The notes below the pieces were generated by a model. The model did not search any database, was not told where the DNA came from, and saw only the letters and a list, made by a program, of their open reading frames with translations. Source: Brucella haematophila (GTDB lineage Bacteria > Pseudomonadota > Alphaproteobacteria > Rhizobiales > Rhizobiaceae). From it: a stretch of DNA of 64,000 nt. Of the stretch, positions 45,097 to 54,432 are shown in pieces. The position numbers were made by a program, and so were the translations under genes. The stretch covers positions 164,600 to 228,599 of the forward strand of contig NZ_VCPE01000010.1 in assembly GCF_005938105.1 (NCBI RefSeq). The letters run 5' to 3'. Numbering within the stretch: position 1 is the stretch's first letter; every line of letters begins with the position of its first letter.

Positions 45097-46128
45097 CTAC
45101 GACCTGTTCTGCGCAGCGTGGCCGGTGTTTTTGTCGAGGCTGTTCAGATAATCGCCATAGGTGGTGCATTTGACATCGGGCTTGGTGCAGACTTCCGAAA
45201 CAAGCCGCTCCATGGCGCGCCAGTAAGCGCCGTCATTCATCAGCACGAAATGGAAGCCAAGCTGCAAGGGAATGCGCTCGCCATCATATTGCTTGTCGAA
45301 GGCGGCACGAAACGCCTTATAGGCGCGGTCTTCAAAGGCTGCCGACTGTTCCGGCGCTTCCTTAGCCTTGGAATGGCGGACATAGAGATTGTAATCCATG
45401 CCGACGATGGGGCGCTGCGACGGGCCTTCCGGGATCAGCGGCAGGCCAAAGGATGCGAACTGGCCTGTGATCTGGGGCAGTTCCGGCCCGCGTGTGACGG
45501 ATGAGGCCTGATAGCGGAAGCCATTGGCCTTCAGCGCGTCCTGCACCGGCTTCGAAGCGGCGAGATAGGGCGCGCGAAAGCCGTTGATGCCGCTGAGCGC
45601 GAGATCGCGCCAGCCATCCGGCTCGCCGTCGATACCGTTGTTCTTGTAGGCGTCGGCGACGATGCGTCGAAACTCGCCGACTTCCTTGTTCCAGTCGGCG
45701 GTGGACCAGCTCGTGCCGTCGAAATGGCCGCAGCCGTGGCTGGCAATCTCGTTGCCCTCCAGATGCGCCTGCCAGATATTGCCAAGCCGGGTCACGACTT
45801 CATCCCGGGTCTGGGCAAAGCCGACATTGGACGCACCCGCCTTTTTGTGCGGCGGCTGATAGCTGGCGCGGTCCTTTCGGGTCATCAGAAAGACGCAGGA
45901 CAGGAAATAGGTGAAATGGGCGTTGTTCTTCTTCGCGAGTTCGCGTGAGCGCGTCCACAAGGTATTGTCATGCGCGCCGTCGAAGGAAATCAGCACATAT
46001 TGCGTTTTGGCGGCAGTAGCGTCGGCTCCGGCACTCAGGTCCGGCGATGTCGCCCCGGCAGGCGCACAAAAAGCCGTCGACAGGGAAAGAGCGAGAAGGG
46101 TTTTGGGGGAGAAAACGCGCATTGCCAT
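45097..46128 (-). CDS. Secreted polysaccharide deacetylase-family protein
   Basis: This 343-residue exported protein has a signal peptide (LLALSLSTAFCAPAGA, cleavage near residue 26). The NodB-like fold is marked by the opening ISFDGAHDN (metal-binding Asp), EIASHGCGHFDG (His ligands) and NGFRAPY. The sugar substrate is unknown, with cell-wall or capsular glycans most likely. Start MAMRV at 46128 or the second Met at 46122. It is convergent with bacA and alone on its strand. Confidence 0.87.
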   Translation of the reverse strand: MAMRVFSPKTLLALSLSTAFCAPAGATSPDLSAGADATAAKTQYVLISFDGAHDNTLWTRSRELAKKNNAHFTYFLSCVFLMTRKDRASYQPPHKKAGASNVGFAQTRDEVVTRLGNIWQAHLEGNEIASHGCGHFDGTSWSTADWNKEVGEFRRIVADAYKNNGIDGEPDGWRDLALSGINGFRAPYLAASKPVQDALKANGFRYQASSVTRGPELPQITGQFASFGLPLIPEGPSQRPIVGMDYNLYVRHSKAKEAPEQSAAFEDRAYKAFRAAFDKQYDGERIPLQLGFHFVLMNDGAYWRAMERLVSEVCTKPDVKCTTYGDYLNSLDKNTGHAAQNRS

Positions 46129-46330
46129 CAGATACCGGGAAAATCGGAGGCCGGGAAGGGGGATAAGACCTCGCTATCCCTTGAATATGGCGAAGGTCGG
46201 ACCGAAATTCACTTTTACGCGGGGCTTGATCTGCTTATTTCGCAGACGGGTCTTACATATGGCGACAATTCCGACTAAAAGCGCCAGAACATCTATTTCG
46301 TAAACCAGATTCAAGAACAATGGCAGGTCC

Positions 46331-47002
46331 ATGGCAGACGACAGTTTCATTCGCGAGGTAAACGAAGAACTCCGTTCGGAACGGGCGAAGCAGGTCTGGA
46401 AGAATTTCGGCCCGATCGTGATCGGTGCTGCCGTTGCTATCGTTTTGGGCACTGCGGGCTGGGTCGGCTATCAGCATTGGACCGACAGCAAGGCGTCTGC
46501 ATCCGGCGACAAGTTCCTCGCGGCGATTGACCTCGCATCGGCAGGCAAGAACGACGAAGCGCTTGCCGCGCTCGACGATCTGGAAAAGACCGGCTACGGT
46601 TCTTATCCGGTTCTGGCGCGCCTGCGTGCGGCTTCGGTTCTTGCCGACAAGGGCGATGCGGCTGGCGCTGTGAAGGCGTTCGATGATATCGCTGTCGACA
46701 ATGCCGTGCCGGGGCCTCTGCGTGATGTGGCGCGCCTGCGTGCGGGCTATCTGCTGGTTGATAGCGGTTCTTATGACGATGTTGCCAAGCGCGTCGAAAC
46801 CCTGTCTGCCGATGGCAATGCGATGCGCTCCAGCGCGCGCGAAGCCCTTGGTCTTGCGGCCTGGAAGGCCGAGCGTTACGACGATGCGGCTAAATTGTTC
46901 AAGCAGATCGCCGATGACGGCCTGGCTCAGGCCAATATCCGCCAGCGCGCCAACACCATGCTGGATCTGATGCGCAGCGCAGGCGTTGCGGCACAAAGTT
47001 AA
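46331..47002 (+). CDS. YfgM-like TPR membrane protein
   Basis: This 223-residue protein has a cytoplasmic N-terminus (SFIREVNEELRSERAKQVWKN), one helix (PIVIGAAVAIVLGTAGWVGYQ) and a periplasmic TPR-like helical domain. It corresponds to the TPR_21/YfgM family, a SecYEG-linked chaperone in E. coli. The conserved position directly upstream of der (as yfgM-bamB-der in enterobacteria) supports this. A hairpin lies between it and der. Confidence 0.85.
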   Translation: MADDSFIREVNEELRSERAKQVWKNFGPIVIGAAVAIVLGTAGWVGYQHWTDSKASASGDKFLAAIDLASAGKNDEALAALDDLEKTGYGSYPVLARLRAASVLADKGDAAGAVKAFDDIAVDNAVPGPLRDVARLRAGYLLVDSGSYDDVAKRVETLSADGNAMRSSAREALGLAAWKAERYDDAAKLFKQIADDGLAQANIRQRANTMLDLMRSAGVAAQS

Positions 47003-47018
47003 ACAAAGGCTACCTTCG

Positions 47019-47050
47019 GGGCTGGTCTTGAACCGGCCCTGTTTCTTTCT
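47019..47050 (+). terminator. Possible terminator between the YfgM-like gene and der
   Basis: GGGCTGGT / ACCGGCCC pair over 8 bases (one G-U) with a 5-base loop, followed by TGTTTCTTTC. This would limit read-through into der, which starts 17 bases later, so some of der expression may depend on it. Confidence 0.5.
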
Positions 47051-47066
47051 GGAGTAATTTTCGTTC

Positions 47067-48518
47067 ATGGGTTTCACTCTCGCTATCGTCGGGCGTCCCA
47101 ATGTCGGCAAGTCCACGCTGTTCAATCGTCTCGTCGGCCGCAAGCTGGCGCTGGTGGACGACCTGCCGGGTGTCACGCGCGACAGGCGCATCCATGACGC
47201 CAAGCTCTACGACCTCAAGTTTCAGGTGATCGACACGGCTGGTCTCGAAGAGGCTGCTAACGACTCGCTGGAAGCGCGCATGCGCGCCCAGACAGAAGCC
47301 GCCATCAGCGAAGCTGATGCGGTTCTGTTCGTGGTCGATGCCAAGAACGGGCTGACGCCTGCCGACAACACCTTTGCCGAACTGGTGCGCCGTTCCGGCA
47401 AGCCGGTGGTGCTGGTGGCCAACAAGGCTGAAGCGCGCGGCGCGCAGTCGGGCCTTTACGACGCCTTCCAGCTCGGTCTTGGCGAACCGTGCCCGATTTC
47501 AGCGGAACATGGTCAGGGCATGCCCGACCTGCGCGACGCCATTGTTGAGCTTCTGGGCGAAGAGCGCGTCTTTGCCGACGAGAAGGAAGCGGAAACCGCA
47601 GACGAGGTCTTCACGCCGAAGGCTGTCGGCGAGCTGATCGGTGATGACATCGAAGATCCGGATGAAGAAGTCATCCCGGCCTATGATGCCACCAAGCCGC
47701 TGCGCATTGCCATTGTCGGACGCCCGAATGCGGGCAAGTCCACGATGATCAACACGATGCTCGGTGAAGATCGCCTGCTGACCGGCCCGGAAGCGGGCAT
47801 TACACGTGACTCGATTTCGGTTGACTGGGAATGGCATGGTCGCAAGATCAAGCTGTTCGACACTGCCGGTCTGCGCCGCAAGTCGCGCGTGCAGGAAAAG
47901 CTGGAAAAGCTGTCGGTTGCCGACGGCCTTCGCGCCATCCGCTTTGCAGAAGTGGTGATCATCGTGCTCGACGCGACGATCCCTTTCGAAAAGCAGGATT
48001 TGCAGATCGCCGATCTGATCATCCGTGAAGGTCGTGCGCCGGTCATCGCCTTCAACAAGTGGGACCTGATCGAAGACCGCCAGATGGTTCTGGCCGATCT
48101 TTACGAAAAGACCGCCCGCCTTCTGCCGCAGGTGCGCGGACTTCGCGCCGTGCCGATTTCGGGCGAACGCGGACAGGGTCTCGACAAGCTCATGGAAAAT
48201 GTCGTGAAGACCCATGAGATATGGAACCGCCGTATTTCTACCGGTCGCCTCAATCGCTGGCTGGAAGGCGTGATTGCCCATCAGCCGCCGCCGGCCGTTT
48301 CCGGTCGCCGCCTGAAGGTGAAATATATGACGCAGGTGAAGACCCGCCCGCCGGGCTTCGTCGTGTCCTGCTCGCGCCCCGATGCGATGCCGCAATCTTA
48401 TGTGCGCTATCTGATCAACGGCCTGCGCGAAACCTTCGATATGCCGGGCGTGCCGATCCGCCTTGCGCTGCGCACCTCGGACAATCCGTTCGCCGGTCGC
48501 GCCAAGAAGAAGCGATAA
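47067..48518 (+). CDS. der: Ribosome-associated GTPase Der (EngA)
   Basis: This 483-residue essential GTPase has two tandem G domains. The first P-loop is GRPNVGKST at residues 9-17, and the second is GRPNAGKST near 217, with DTAGL and NKxE/NKWD motifs in each. A C-terminal KH-like domain ([28 protein letters not shown]) follows. Der assists 50S subunit assembly. A good terminator follows the stop. Confidence 0.97.
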   Translation: MGFTLAIVGRPNVGKSTLFNRLVGRKLALVDDLPGVTRDRRIHDAKLYDLKFQVIDTAGLEEAANDSLEARMRAQTEAAISEADAVLFVVDAKNGLTPADNTFAELVRRSGKPVVLVANKAEARGAQSGLYDAFQLGLGEPCPISAEHGQGMPDLRDAIVELLGEERVFADEKEAETADEVFTPKAVGELIGDDIEDPDEEVIPAYDATKPLRIAIVGRPNAGKSTMINTMLGEDRLLTGPEAGITRDSISVDWEWHGRKIKLFDTAGLRRKSRVQEKLEKLSVADGLRAIRFAEVVIIVLDATIPFEKQDLQIADLIIREGRAPVIAFNKWDLIEDRQMVLADLYEKTARLLPQVRGLRAVPISGERGQGLDKLMENVVKTHEIWNRRISTGRLNRWLEGVIAHQPPPAVSGRRLKVKYMTQVKTRPPGFVVSCSRPDAMPQSYVRYLINGLRETFDMPGVPIRLALRTSDNPFAGRAKKKR

Positions 48519-48526
48519 GCATGATG

Positions 48527-48560
48527 CAAAAAAGCCCGGAGCGATCCGGGCTTTTTCTTT
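48527..48560. terminator. Terminator after der, bidirectional
   Basis: AGCCCGGA / TCCGGGCT forms an 8-bp stem with a four-base loop, followed by TTTTCTTTT and preceded by six A. It serves der and, on the other strand, the OmpA-domain gene ending at 48583. Confidence 0.88.
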
Positions 48561-48582
48561 TGACGCTATTGAACAGACGGCA

Positions 48583-49197
48583 TCATGCCTTTGGCAGCAC
48601 GAATTCGACGCGCCTGTTCTGGGCGCGTCCATCGGGGTTGTCCTTGCCCTCCATGTCGTTGGGCGCGACAGGTTCGCTTTCGCCACGCCCTTCCGGCTTC
48701 AGGCGCGCCGACGGCACGCCATTGCCGACAAGAAATTCGACGACCGCCCCGGCACGCGCTTTGGAGAGCTTGAGGTTGTAGCTGTCGGAACCCTTGGAAT
48801 CCGTATGGCCGACAACCTGCACGGTGGAATCCGGTGTGCTGTCCAATATCTTGACGACATCACCCAGTGTGGACTTGGCCTTAGCCGTCAGCTTGGCGCT
48901 GTCGAAGCCGAACAGGATATCGCTCGTGACAGACAGGACGATGCTGTTGTCTGTCTCGCGCATGGTGATGTTGCCGCTCTTCTCGACAATCTGTTGCGCT
49001 GCGCCCGAAAGGCCGCGCGCGTTGCCATCCGTGCCGCCCGATGCTGAAACCAGATCGCGGATTTCCGGCACAAGATCACGAATATAGGCGCTCTTATCCG
49101 TATTCAGCCCTGCATCCTGCGCTGTTCCGACCGATGGCAGGCACAGCGCAGCAAGGCCGATGAGACCGAAACGGGTCAATCGATGGATCGTAGCCAT
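48583..49197 (-). CDS. Periplasmic/outer-membrane protein with OmpA-like peptidoglycan-binding domain
   Basis: This 204-residue exported protein has a Sec signal ending in SVGTAQ|DAG. The C-terminal OmpA-like domain (residues about 85-200) shows VLSVTSDILFGFDSAKL, VQVVGHTDSKGSDSYN, LSKARAGAV and NRRVEFVL. The domain binds diaminopimelate of peptidoglycan. It starts 12 bases after the stop of the upstream secreted gene, so the two are an operon. No beta-barrel is present, so it is a periplasmic linker or peripheral protein. Confidence 0.87.
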   Translation of the reverse strand: MATIHRLTRFGLIGLAALCLPSVGTAQDAGLNTDKSAYIRDLVPEIRDLVSASGGTDGNARGLSGAAQQIVEKSGNITMRETDNSIVLSVTSDILFGFDSAKLTAKAKSTLGDVVKILDSTPDSTVQVVGHTDSKGSDSYNLKLSKARAGAVVEFLVGNGVPSARLKPEGRGESEPVAPNDMEGKDNPDGRAQNRRVEFVLPKA

Positions 49198-49209
49198 TGG
49201 CTGTTCCCC

Positions 49210-49695
49210 CTATTCAGCGGGAACGGCGAATGGTCCGAGCGGCTCGACCCCCTTGATATAGAGTGTCACCTTCTGGTCTTTCGGTGGTGCCGGAAAGACG
49301 CCATGCCAGACGCCGACCACAGGCCCTTTGCCGAACAGCGAAACGGAGGTGGGCGTGAGCGGCTTGCCCTCAGAGTCCTTCAACAGCAGATACTTCTTGT
49401 CGCCGGCGAGAAGGTAATAATCGTTCTCGTACTCCTTGTCCGACATGGAGCTATAAAGCGTCGAGGAAACGTTGTCGCCTTCCGTGGCATTCTTGAAACG
49501 AACCTTGACGGTCAGCTTGTCGCCGTCGCGTATGGCGCCGCTGACCTCGGCGGTAACCTGACCGCTGCTGTGATAGCCGGTTGCGAGCGGCTGGCCTGCT
49601 GCATCTTCGGCCTGCGCTGCAAAGGGCAGGGCGCTTGCAGACAGCAAGACGGTGGCGAGAAGTGTACGTGAGAGAAACGCCATGAGTATCGCTTT
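49210..49695 (-). CDS. Secreted hypothetical protein paired with the OmpA-domain protein
   Basis: This 161-residue protein has a strong signal peptide (TLLATVLLSASALPFAAQA|ED). The mature part is rich in beta-strand (TVKVRFKN, YYLLAGDKKYLLLKD, VTLYIKG), like a small immunoglobulin-type domain. Met at 49695 or 49683 could be the start. The longer frame is rejected because the signal peptide begins here. The function is unknown. The operon with the OmpA-like gene suggests a shared envelope role. Confidence 0.72.
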   Translation of the reverse strand, partial: KAILMAFLSRTLLATVLLSASALPFAAQAEDAAGQPLATGYHSSGQVTAEVSGAIRDGDKLTVKVRFKNATEGDNVSSTLYSSMSDKEYENDYYLLAGDKKYLLLKDSEGKPLTPTSVSLFGKGPVVGVWHGVFPAPPKDQKVTLYIKGVEPLGPFAVPAE

Positions 49696-49986
49696 CATTT
49701 GTTGGACAGCCTGGAGCATCATGCAGTCGGACGAAATCACCCGGCGTTGCATTCATGCGGTGAGAACAAATAAGGGAGCAGTTCTGGCGGTATCATGAGA
49801 GCAGGTTTGATCGGATTATGCTCTAAAAGGTGAACCACTCCGGATGCGGGGCTGAAACCTAACAGTCTGAAAACAAAAATTCTATAAAGTTTCAAAAAAC
49901 CTACAATCTTTTACTTCAAACTTCTTTTCCGTTCGTTACATGACGGATTGGGCCGGTGTTTCAGGTATTTATTTTCGCGCCGATCT

Positions 49987-50025
49987 AGAGCGGTTCCGGT
50001 TAAAACGGAATCGTGGAACCGCTCT
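49987..50025. repeat. Inverted repeat AGAGCGGTTCC / GGAACCGCTCT
   Basis: The 11-bp arms are perfect and separated by 17 bases. Elements of this look are scattered in Rhizobiales intergenic DNA. No second copy was noticed in this window. Confidence 0.7.
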
Positions 50026-50040
50026 ATCTATTTGTTTCTA

Positions 50041-50089
50041 CGCATTATCCTACGGCAAACCGCTACGCACTTTTGCTGGAAATGCTCTC
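50041..50089 (-). repeat. Dispersed repeat (GCATTTCCAGCAAAAGTGCG type), inverted copy
   Basis: On the minus strand it reads AGCATTTCCAGCAAAAGTGCG-like sequence, then TAGCGGTTTGCCG and GGATAATGCG. It is the same element found inside hyi and after the SleB gene. Confidence 0.8.
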
Positions 50090-50184
50090 ATCCATTGGCA
50101 TCAAAACACACATTAACGGGTTGAGCTTGGTCGTCGCGGCTGCTAATCCGCCCGCTCCCCGATTTTCTCCCAAAAGGTGCAGTG

Positions 50185-51501
50185 ATGACGAAGGCTGTTG
50201 AGAGCCCATTTGATGGCGTGACATTAGGCATCGATTTCGGCACCACCAACACGGTTCTGTCCGTTGCCAGCCCCGATGGTTCGGCGGCGGTGCTGAGCGT
50301 CGTCAAGGATGGCGCTGACGTGACCGGCTATCGCTCGATCCTCTGTTTCTGGCAGGATCGCGAAACCGGCGAACGCACGGTGGAAAGCGGCCCATGGGCG
50401 ATGGATGCTTTTGTCAACGCACCGCATTCGACGCGCATGCTGCAATCCTTCAAGACCTTCGCGGCGTCCAAATCCTTCACCGACACGCCGGTCTTCGGCA
50501 AGCGCTTCAAGTTCGAGGATATTCTGACGACCTTTCTCGAAACGGTTGCGGCGCGCCTCGGTGACCGGCTGCCGCCCAAGGGCAATCGCGTGGTGATCGG
50601 GCGTCCGGTTATTTTCGCAGGCGCTTCGCCGGACGAGGAGCTGGCGATGCAGCGCTATGAAAAGGCGTTTCGCGCCTTTGGCTTCACCGACATTCACTAT
50701 GTCTATGAACCGGTGGCGGCGGCCTATTTCTATGCGCAGGAATTGAAGGCGGATTCAACCGTTCTGGTGGCCGACTTTGGCGGCGGCACGAGCGACTTTT
50801 CCATCGTGCGTTTCGAAGTGGGTAAGGGTGGTCTTTCCTTCACGCCGATGAGCCAGACAGGTCTTGGCATTGCAGGCGATACATTCGACTATCGCATCAT
50901 CGACAATGCGGTTTCACCACTGCTCGGCAAGGGCACGGAATACAAATCCTTCGGCAAGCGCCTGACCATGCCGAACCATTATTACGCAAATTTCGCGCGC
51001 TGGAACACGCTGTTCCTGATGAACTCGCCCGCGACGATCCGCGACCTGACCGAACTTGCCAAGCAGGCGGTCGAGCCGGAAGCGCTGGAGCATTTCATCA
51101 ATCTCATCGAGAATGATTACGGCTACGAAATCTACCGCGCCGTTTCGAACCTCAAGGTCCGGCTGTCATCCGAACGCATGGCGGAGCTGCATTTCAAGGC
51201 GGATGATTTCGAAATCCGCTCGGATATCACCCGCAACGATTTCGAAAACTGGATCGCCGAGGATGTGCGCCAGATCGAGCAGTCGGTGGAAGAAGCGGTC
51301 GAAAAGGCCGGCATTCAATCCGGCAATATCGACCGTGTGTTTCTGACCGGCGGCACGTCCTTCGTGCCGGTGATCCGCACTGTGTTCGAAAGCCGCTTCC
51401 CCGATGCGGCAGTGACCAGCTCCAACCAGTTCGATTCCATTGCCACCGGTCTGGCGCTGATCGGTCAGGATGCGGATATCGACCGCTGGTCCGTGAAGTG
51501 A
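50185..51501 (+). CDS. yegD: Hsp70-family protein, YegD-like
   Basis: This 438-residue protein has the Hsp70/actin ATPase domain: phosphate-1 LGIDFGTTNTVLSV, phosphate-2 VLVADFGGGTSDFSIV, adenosine motif FLTGGTSFVPVIR. It lacks the beta-sandwich and lid of DnaK. Single-domain YegD proteins are of unsettled function and lack obvious DnaJ or GrpE partners here. ATG 50185 is chosen, with AAGGTG about 6 bases before it, rather than the overlapping GTG. Confidence 0.9.
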   Translation: MTKAVESPFDGVTLGIDFGTTNTVLSVASPDGSAAVLSVVKDGADVTGYRSILCFWQDRETGERTVESGPWAMDAFVNAPHSTRMLQSFKTFAASKSFTDTPVFGKRFKFEDILTTFLETVAARLGDRLPPKGNRVVIGRPVIFAGASPDEELAMQRYEKAFRAFGFTDIHYVYEPVAAAYFYAQELKADSTVLVADFGGGTSDFSIVRFEVGKGGLSFTPMSQTGLGIAGDTFDYRIIDNAVSPLLGKGTEYKSFGKRLTMPNHYYANFARWNTLFLMNSPATIRDLTELAKQAVEPEALEHFINLIENDYGYEIYRAVSNLKVRLSSERMAELHFKADDFEIRSDITRNDFENWIAEDVRQIEQSVEEAVEKAGIQSGNIDRVFLTGGTSFVPVIRTVFESRFPDAAVTSSNQFDSIATGLALIGQDADIDRWSVK

Positions 51502-51533
51502 TTGCTGAAGGTGCGTTGTCCTGACGGGTATCG

Positions 51534-51959
51534 TCAGGACGCTGTCGCCGTATCGGCAAAGCAACTGGCAACCTTGTCATTCGCACCAAGCTTCTTCGCC
51601 CATTTGACCAGCTCCGGCACCTCACTTCTGTCAGCCATGCCGCCCCAAACGTCTTTGAGTTTCGGCGTCTTGCCTGAAAGTTTGAAGAAGAAATAGCCGG
51701 GGTCCGCGACTGGAACATCGGCATAAACGACGGCCCAGTCGCCGCTCTTCATGAATGTCTCGATGGTGATGGCGGTTGGTTTCACTTTCTTGCGAAAGCT
51801 CTTGGCAATCAGGGCTGTGTAATCGGCCCGCTGTTGCTTGGTCAAACTGGCGGTAACCCCGTCGCAAGGCGACTTGGCGTCGGCGCTTCCCGCGGATGCC
51901 AGAACCGCCATTGCAATGAAACCACCTATACAGGCCGACTTGAAAACCGCTGTCATCAT
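51534..51959 (-). CDS. Small secreted hypothetical protein
   Basis: This 141-residue exported protein has a signal peptide (ACIGGFIAMAVLASAGSADA|KS) and two cysteines in the mature part (SPCDG and ASCFAD), likely disulfide-bonded. Segments such as GDWAVVYADVPVADPGYFFFK recall a single-domain periplasmic fold. I do not recognise the family. The L,D-transpeptidase gene lies upstream on the same strand with a 65-base gap. Confidence 0.72.
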   Translation of the reverse strand: MMTAVFKSACIGGFIAMAVLASAGSADAKSPCDGVTASLTKQQRADYTALIAKSFRKKVKPTAITIETFMKSGDWAVVYADVPVADPGYFFFKLSGKTPKLKDVWGGMADRSEVPELVKWAKKLGANDKVASCFADTATAS

Positions 51960-52024
51960 TCCCCTCCAAACGTGTGTGATCCCGTTGGGTGAGCATAGTC
52001 GGATTATGTGGAAGCGATAGAGCG

Positions 52025-52567
52025 TTACGGCAGGATTTCGATCGGCGTGCCGTTTGGCACTTTTGCCCAGATGTCGCGCATTTCCGTGTCAGTGACGGCA
52101 ATGCAGCCATCGGTCCAGTCCCACAAATGGTGCATGGATGCCAGCCAGCCCCAGCCGTTCGGCAGGCCATGGATCATGATATTGCCGCCCGGCGCATAAC
52201 CGCCCGCCGCGGCTGCCCGCTGATCCTCTTCGTTCGGATAGGAAATATGCAGGCTCAGATGCGCCATCGAACGCGGATTGCGCCAGTCGATGACATATTG
52301 CCCTTCCGGTGTCTTCTCGTCACCCTCGCGCTGCTTGTGGCCGCCATCGCCATTGCTGCCAAGCGATATGCGATAGGTGCCAATCGTCTGCCCCTGGCGC
52401 AGCAAGGTCATCTGGCGGCTGGCCTTTTCAACCCGGATCGCGTCGGCCTGCTGTTCTGCGGGCGCGGCGACGGGAGGCTCGACCAGACTGACCCGCGCCA
52501 TGACCTTGGTATAGCCAAACAACGCGACAGCAATGAGCACGACGGCAGCGAGAGTTTTCTTGATCAT
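52025..52567 (-). CDS. L,D-transpeptidase family protein, intact copy
   Basis: This 180-residue protein has an N-terminal membrane or signal segment (TLAAVVLIAVALFGYTKV) and a short YkuD domain. The catalytic motif is HGLPNG (His133) with DWTDGCIAVTD (Cys155). The N-terminal part of the domain contains EKASRQMTLLRQG and GDEKTPEGQYVIDWRNP. It probably crosslinks or tailors peptidoglycan. ATG 52567 fits the signal peptide, and the longer frame is rejected. The 5' 356 bases plus 75 upstream are duplicated at 54613-55043 across an AT-rich insertion. Confidence 0.9.
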   Translation of the reverse strand: MIKKTLAAVVLIAVALFGYTKVMARVSLVEPPVAAPAEQQADAIRVEKASRQMTLLRQGQTIGTYRISLGSNGDGGHKQREGDEKTPEGQYVIDWRNPRSMAHLSLHISYPNEEDQRAAAAGGYAPGGNIMIHGLPNGWGWLASMHHLWDWTDGCIAVTDTEMRDIWAKVPNGTPIEILP

Positions 52568-52642
52568 GATGTCCACTCTGACCCGAATATGCGCAAATGA
52601 AGAGATGAAGTGCTTTTCACAGATGATTGGGGCTTTCACAAG
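52212..52642. repeat. Left arm of a 431-bp direct repeat flanking an AT-rich island
   Basis: The arm runs from GCTGCCCGCTGATCC inside the L,D-transpeptidase gene to GGGGCTTTCACAAG upstream of it. Its partner at 54613-55043 has the same length and orientation, with only scattered differences. Confidence 0.93.
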
Positions 52643-52809
52643 GTCGGCATCGGAACCCATCTTCGAAAGCCTTGGGACTGTTGTCACACCAATTTGATTT
52701 TAGAAAGGACGAACTGATCCAAAAGTAACAGGATCAGAAACTGCGCAGGCGGTGCTACAAATGTAGTTGCGGGGGACGATGTACATGAAGTGACTGGAGG
52801 GCCGGCGAA

Positions 52810-53556
52810 ATGGAGATAGGTGACGTTATCCGTGTAGTACGAAGTATACTTGCAGCGCCGGTAGCGCGAGCCATGGGGCAGCATTCGCGAGAGCCAACTC
52901 TTCTTGGCGCGACGAACCGAGGGCGCATTGGGTATAGTCGTCTGGACGACAGCTTTGAAGAAATAGCGGGCGATACGATAAGAGAAAATTGTCATCCTGC
53001 GGATATGGCACCCAGCCATCCTGGTGCCATCCATCCGTCGGCATCAAAAATAATCCGCCTTGGAGGTGGGGTAAAAGGAAAACATACGGTATTAATTTTA
53101 AAAGAATTCATGGAAACAGGTGAGGATTTTGTCGTAATACACAGTAATAAAATTGGATACGTAAAGTATGATAATAAAAAAATGAGTTTAACAAGCCTGT
53201 TTGATAATCTTTATAAAGATGGATATTTAAAAGCGGATACGAATGAGAGGCTAAATATTGTTGCAAATAATATAAACCGCATACTCGTTAAAGGTCGTAA
53301 ATCAGATGTGCCGGGAGCAATGTATCCTCTTGGCGAGGCGGTGTCGGGGCATTTAAATGTTCCTGTGTCTACATACGAGCCTATTGGTGGAGTTTTGTAT
53401 GATACCGCCAGTATAGTGAGGGGTAAATCCAGTCTTGTTGTTGCTGGCGTCGCGCGTGCTACTGGTCAGAAGACGTCCTCGTTATATCCGGCGACTGTTC
53501 ATTCATACGATGCCGCTGGGTATTCCGGCTTGTTTGGGGCGCCTTGGGAAATGTGA
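52810..53556 (+). CDS. Unrecognised island protein A
   Basis: This 248-residue protein has no family I can name. ATG 52810 has a strong GGAGGG 8 bases upstream. The first 80 residues are GC-normal and polar. From codon 85 the DNA becomes strikingly AT-rich (many AAA, AAT, ATA codons), unlike any neighbour. No signal peptide or membrane helix is evident. Residues 107-206 share a motif series with island protein B: FVVIHSN, then LNIVANN at 148, STYEPIGGVLYDT at 187, VRGK at 203. The layout (strand-His, strand-x-A-N, then a Gly-rich strand) resembles a degenerate caspase-like fold of the C80/Stv type. That is a guess. Foreign origin is likely. Confidence 0.7.
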   Translation: MEIGDVIRVVRSILAAPVARAMGQHSREPTLLGATNRGRIGYSRLDDSFEEIAGDTIRENCHPADMAPSHPGAIHPSASKIIRLGGGVKGKHTVLILKEFMETGEDFVVIHSNKIGYVKYDNKKMSLTSLFDNLYKDGYLKADTNERLNIVANNINRILVKGRKSDVPGAMYPLGEAVSGHLNVPVSTYEPIGGVLYDTASIVRGKSSLVVAGVARATGQKTSSLYPATVHSYDAAGYSGLFGAPWEM

Positions 53557-53590
53557 GTTCCTTAAAGACCATTAAAAAAGGATCGTCGAG

Positions 53591-53713
53591 ATGATGAAAG
53601 ATGAAACTCATTTATTGGGCCATGAATTCACAGTGCGGGCCACTATGGTTGGTCCGTCGAGCCCGAGGCGAAATTATAGTAATGGAAACTGGAGTATTGA
53701 GCCGTGCCATTAA
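53591..53713 (+). CDS. Small ORF of 40 residues coupled to island gene B
   Basis: The frame starts ATGATG with AAGGATCG a little upstream and ends in TAA. It overlaps the GTG start of the next gene by 10 bases. The peptide contains HLLGHEFTVRATMVG and is unrecognised. It sits 34 bases after gene A, so A, this ORF and B read as one operon. Tight overlap favours it being translated, but it could be a remnant. Confidence 0.4.
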   Translation: MMKDETHLLGHEFTVRATMVGPSSPRRNYSNGNWSIEPCH

Positions 53714-54432
53714 GAGGGTCCCTTCCTGGGCTGGGTAGTGAATTTGAGTCAATTGCAACCGTAGTGGCTAATACTGTTAGTAATGATTCCGCAAGTCTTA
53801 ACCTTGTTCGTGCTGCAATGGCTCCAGAGTCCATGAGTACTAACCTGGATGCTAACGAGGAACCGTTTACGGGCTTTCTACAACTCGGCCCTCGTCGTAC
53901 AAATGCTGGAAGAACGAAAGTTACAGGCTTTCCTATGCGTCAGTCTCGATTCGCTGCCAGTCCTCTAACAGACGAAGCGCGATTAAACGTTACTGGCGGT
54001 ATCACGAATAATTTTGGCGGAAAAAAAGAGCAGGCCATTGTCTTTCCAGGTTTGGAGCATCTTCCCGGAGGGCGAGTTTCGAAGGAAAAATATATAAATA
54101 AAGTACTGGGACAAGAGCTCAGAGGAAATATAATAGAAAAAAATGGACCGGGTCCTCTTCATATCGTTGCCAATGGCTTCGAAAAAATGAAAGTAAGAGG
54201 AATTCCAGCTGGCCAATATTATTCAAATAGATTTGGCAGGCGAGTAATAACCTATGGTGATGGAGGTGAGCTAATTTACAATACGCATGATGTATTGATG
54301 GGTAGGAATGTTCAATTTATGGAAAGAGATATTATGAAGTATAGTACTGGAGAACGGACTTTTAACCATGCTCCCGCTTCCCATCATATATATGAAGTAC
54401 CAGACCCTCCAGGGCGCTGCAGGATAATATGA
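53704..54432 (+). CDS. Unrecognised island protein B, paralogue of A
   Basis: This 242-residue protein of unknown function starts at GTG, overlapping the preceding small ORF. The N-terminal half is Ser/Asn-rich and low in hydrophobic stretches. The C-terminal half has strands AIVFPGLEH near 111, LHIVANG at 152, ITYGDGGELIYNT at 182 and LMGR at 198, in the same order as in protein A. There is no signal peptide or membrane helix. Codon use is AT-rich like A and unlike the flanks. The frame ends abruptly at TGA 54430-54432, while a good coding frame continues in the +1 register to 54583, so B may be frameshifted. Confidence 0.68.
   Translation: MPLRGSLPGLGSEFESIATVVANTVSNDSASLNLVRAAMAPESMSTNLDANEEPFTGFLQLGPRRTNAGRTKVTGFPMRQSRFAASPLTDEARLNVTGGITNNFGGKKEQAIVFPGLEHLPGGRVSKEKYINKVLGQELRGNIIEKNGPGPLHIVANGFEKMKVRGIPAGQYYSNRFGRRVITYGDGGELIYNTHDVLMGRNVQFMERDIMKYSTGERTFNHAPASHHIYEVPDPPGRCRII

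Larger units (their letters stand above)
49753..50184. other. Intergenic region with two repeat elements
   Basis: No gene is supported. The left half is plain AT-rich sequence. The right half holds an inverted repeat and a copy of a dispersed element (both listed) just before the Hsp70-like gene. Confidence 0.6.
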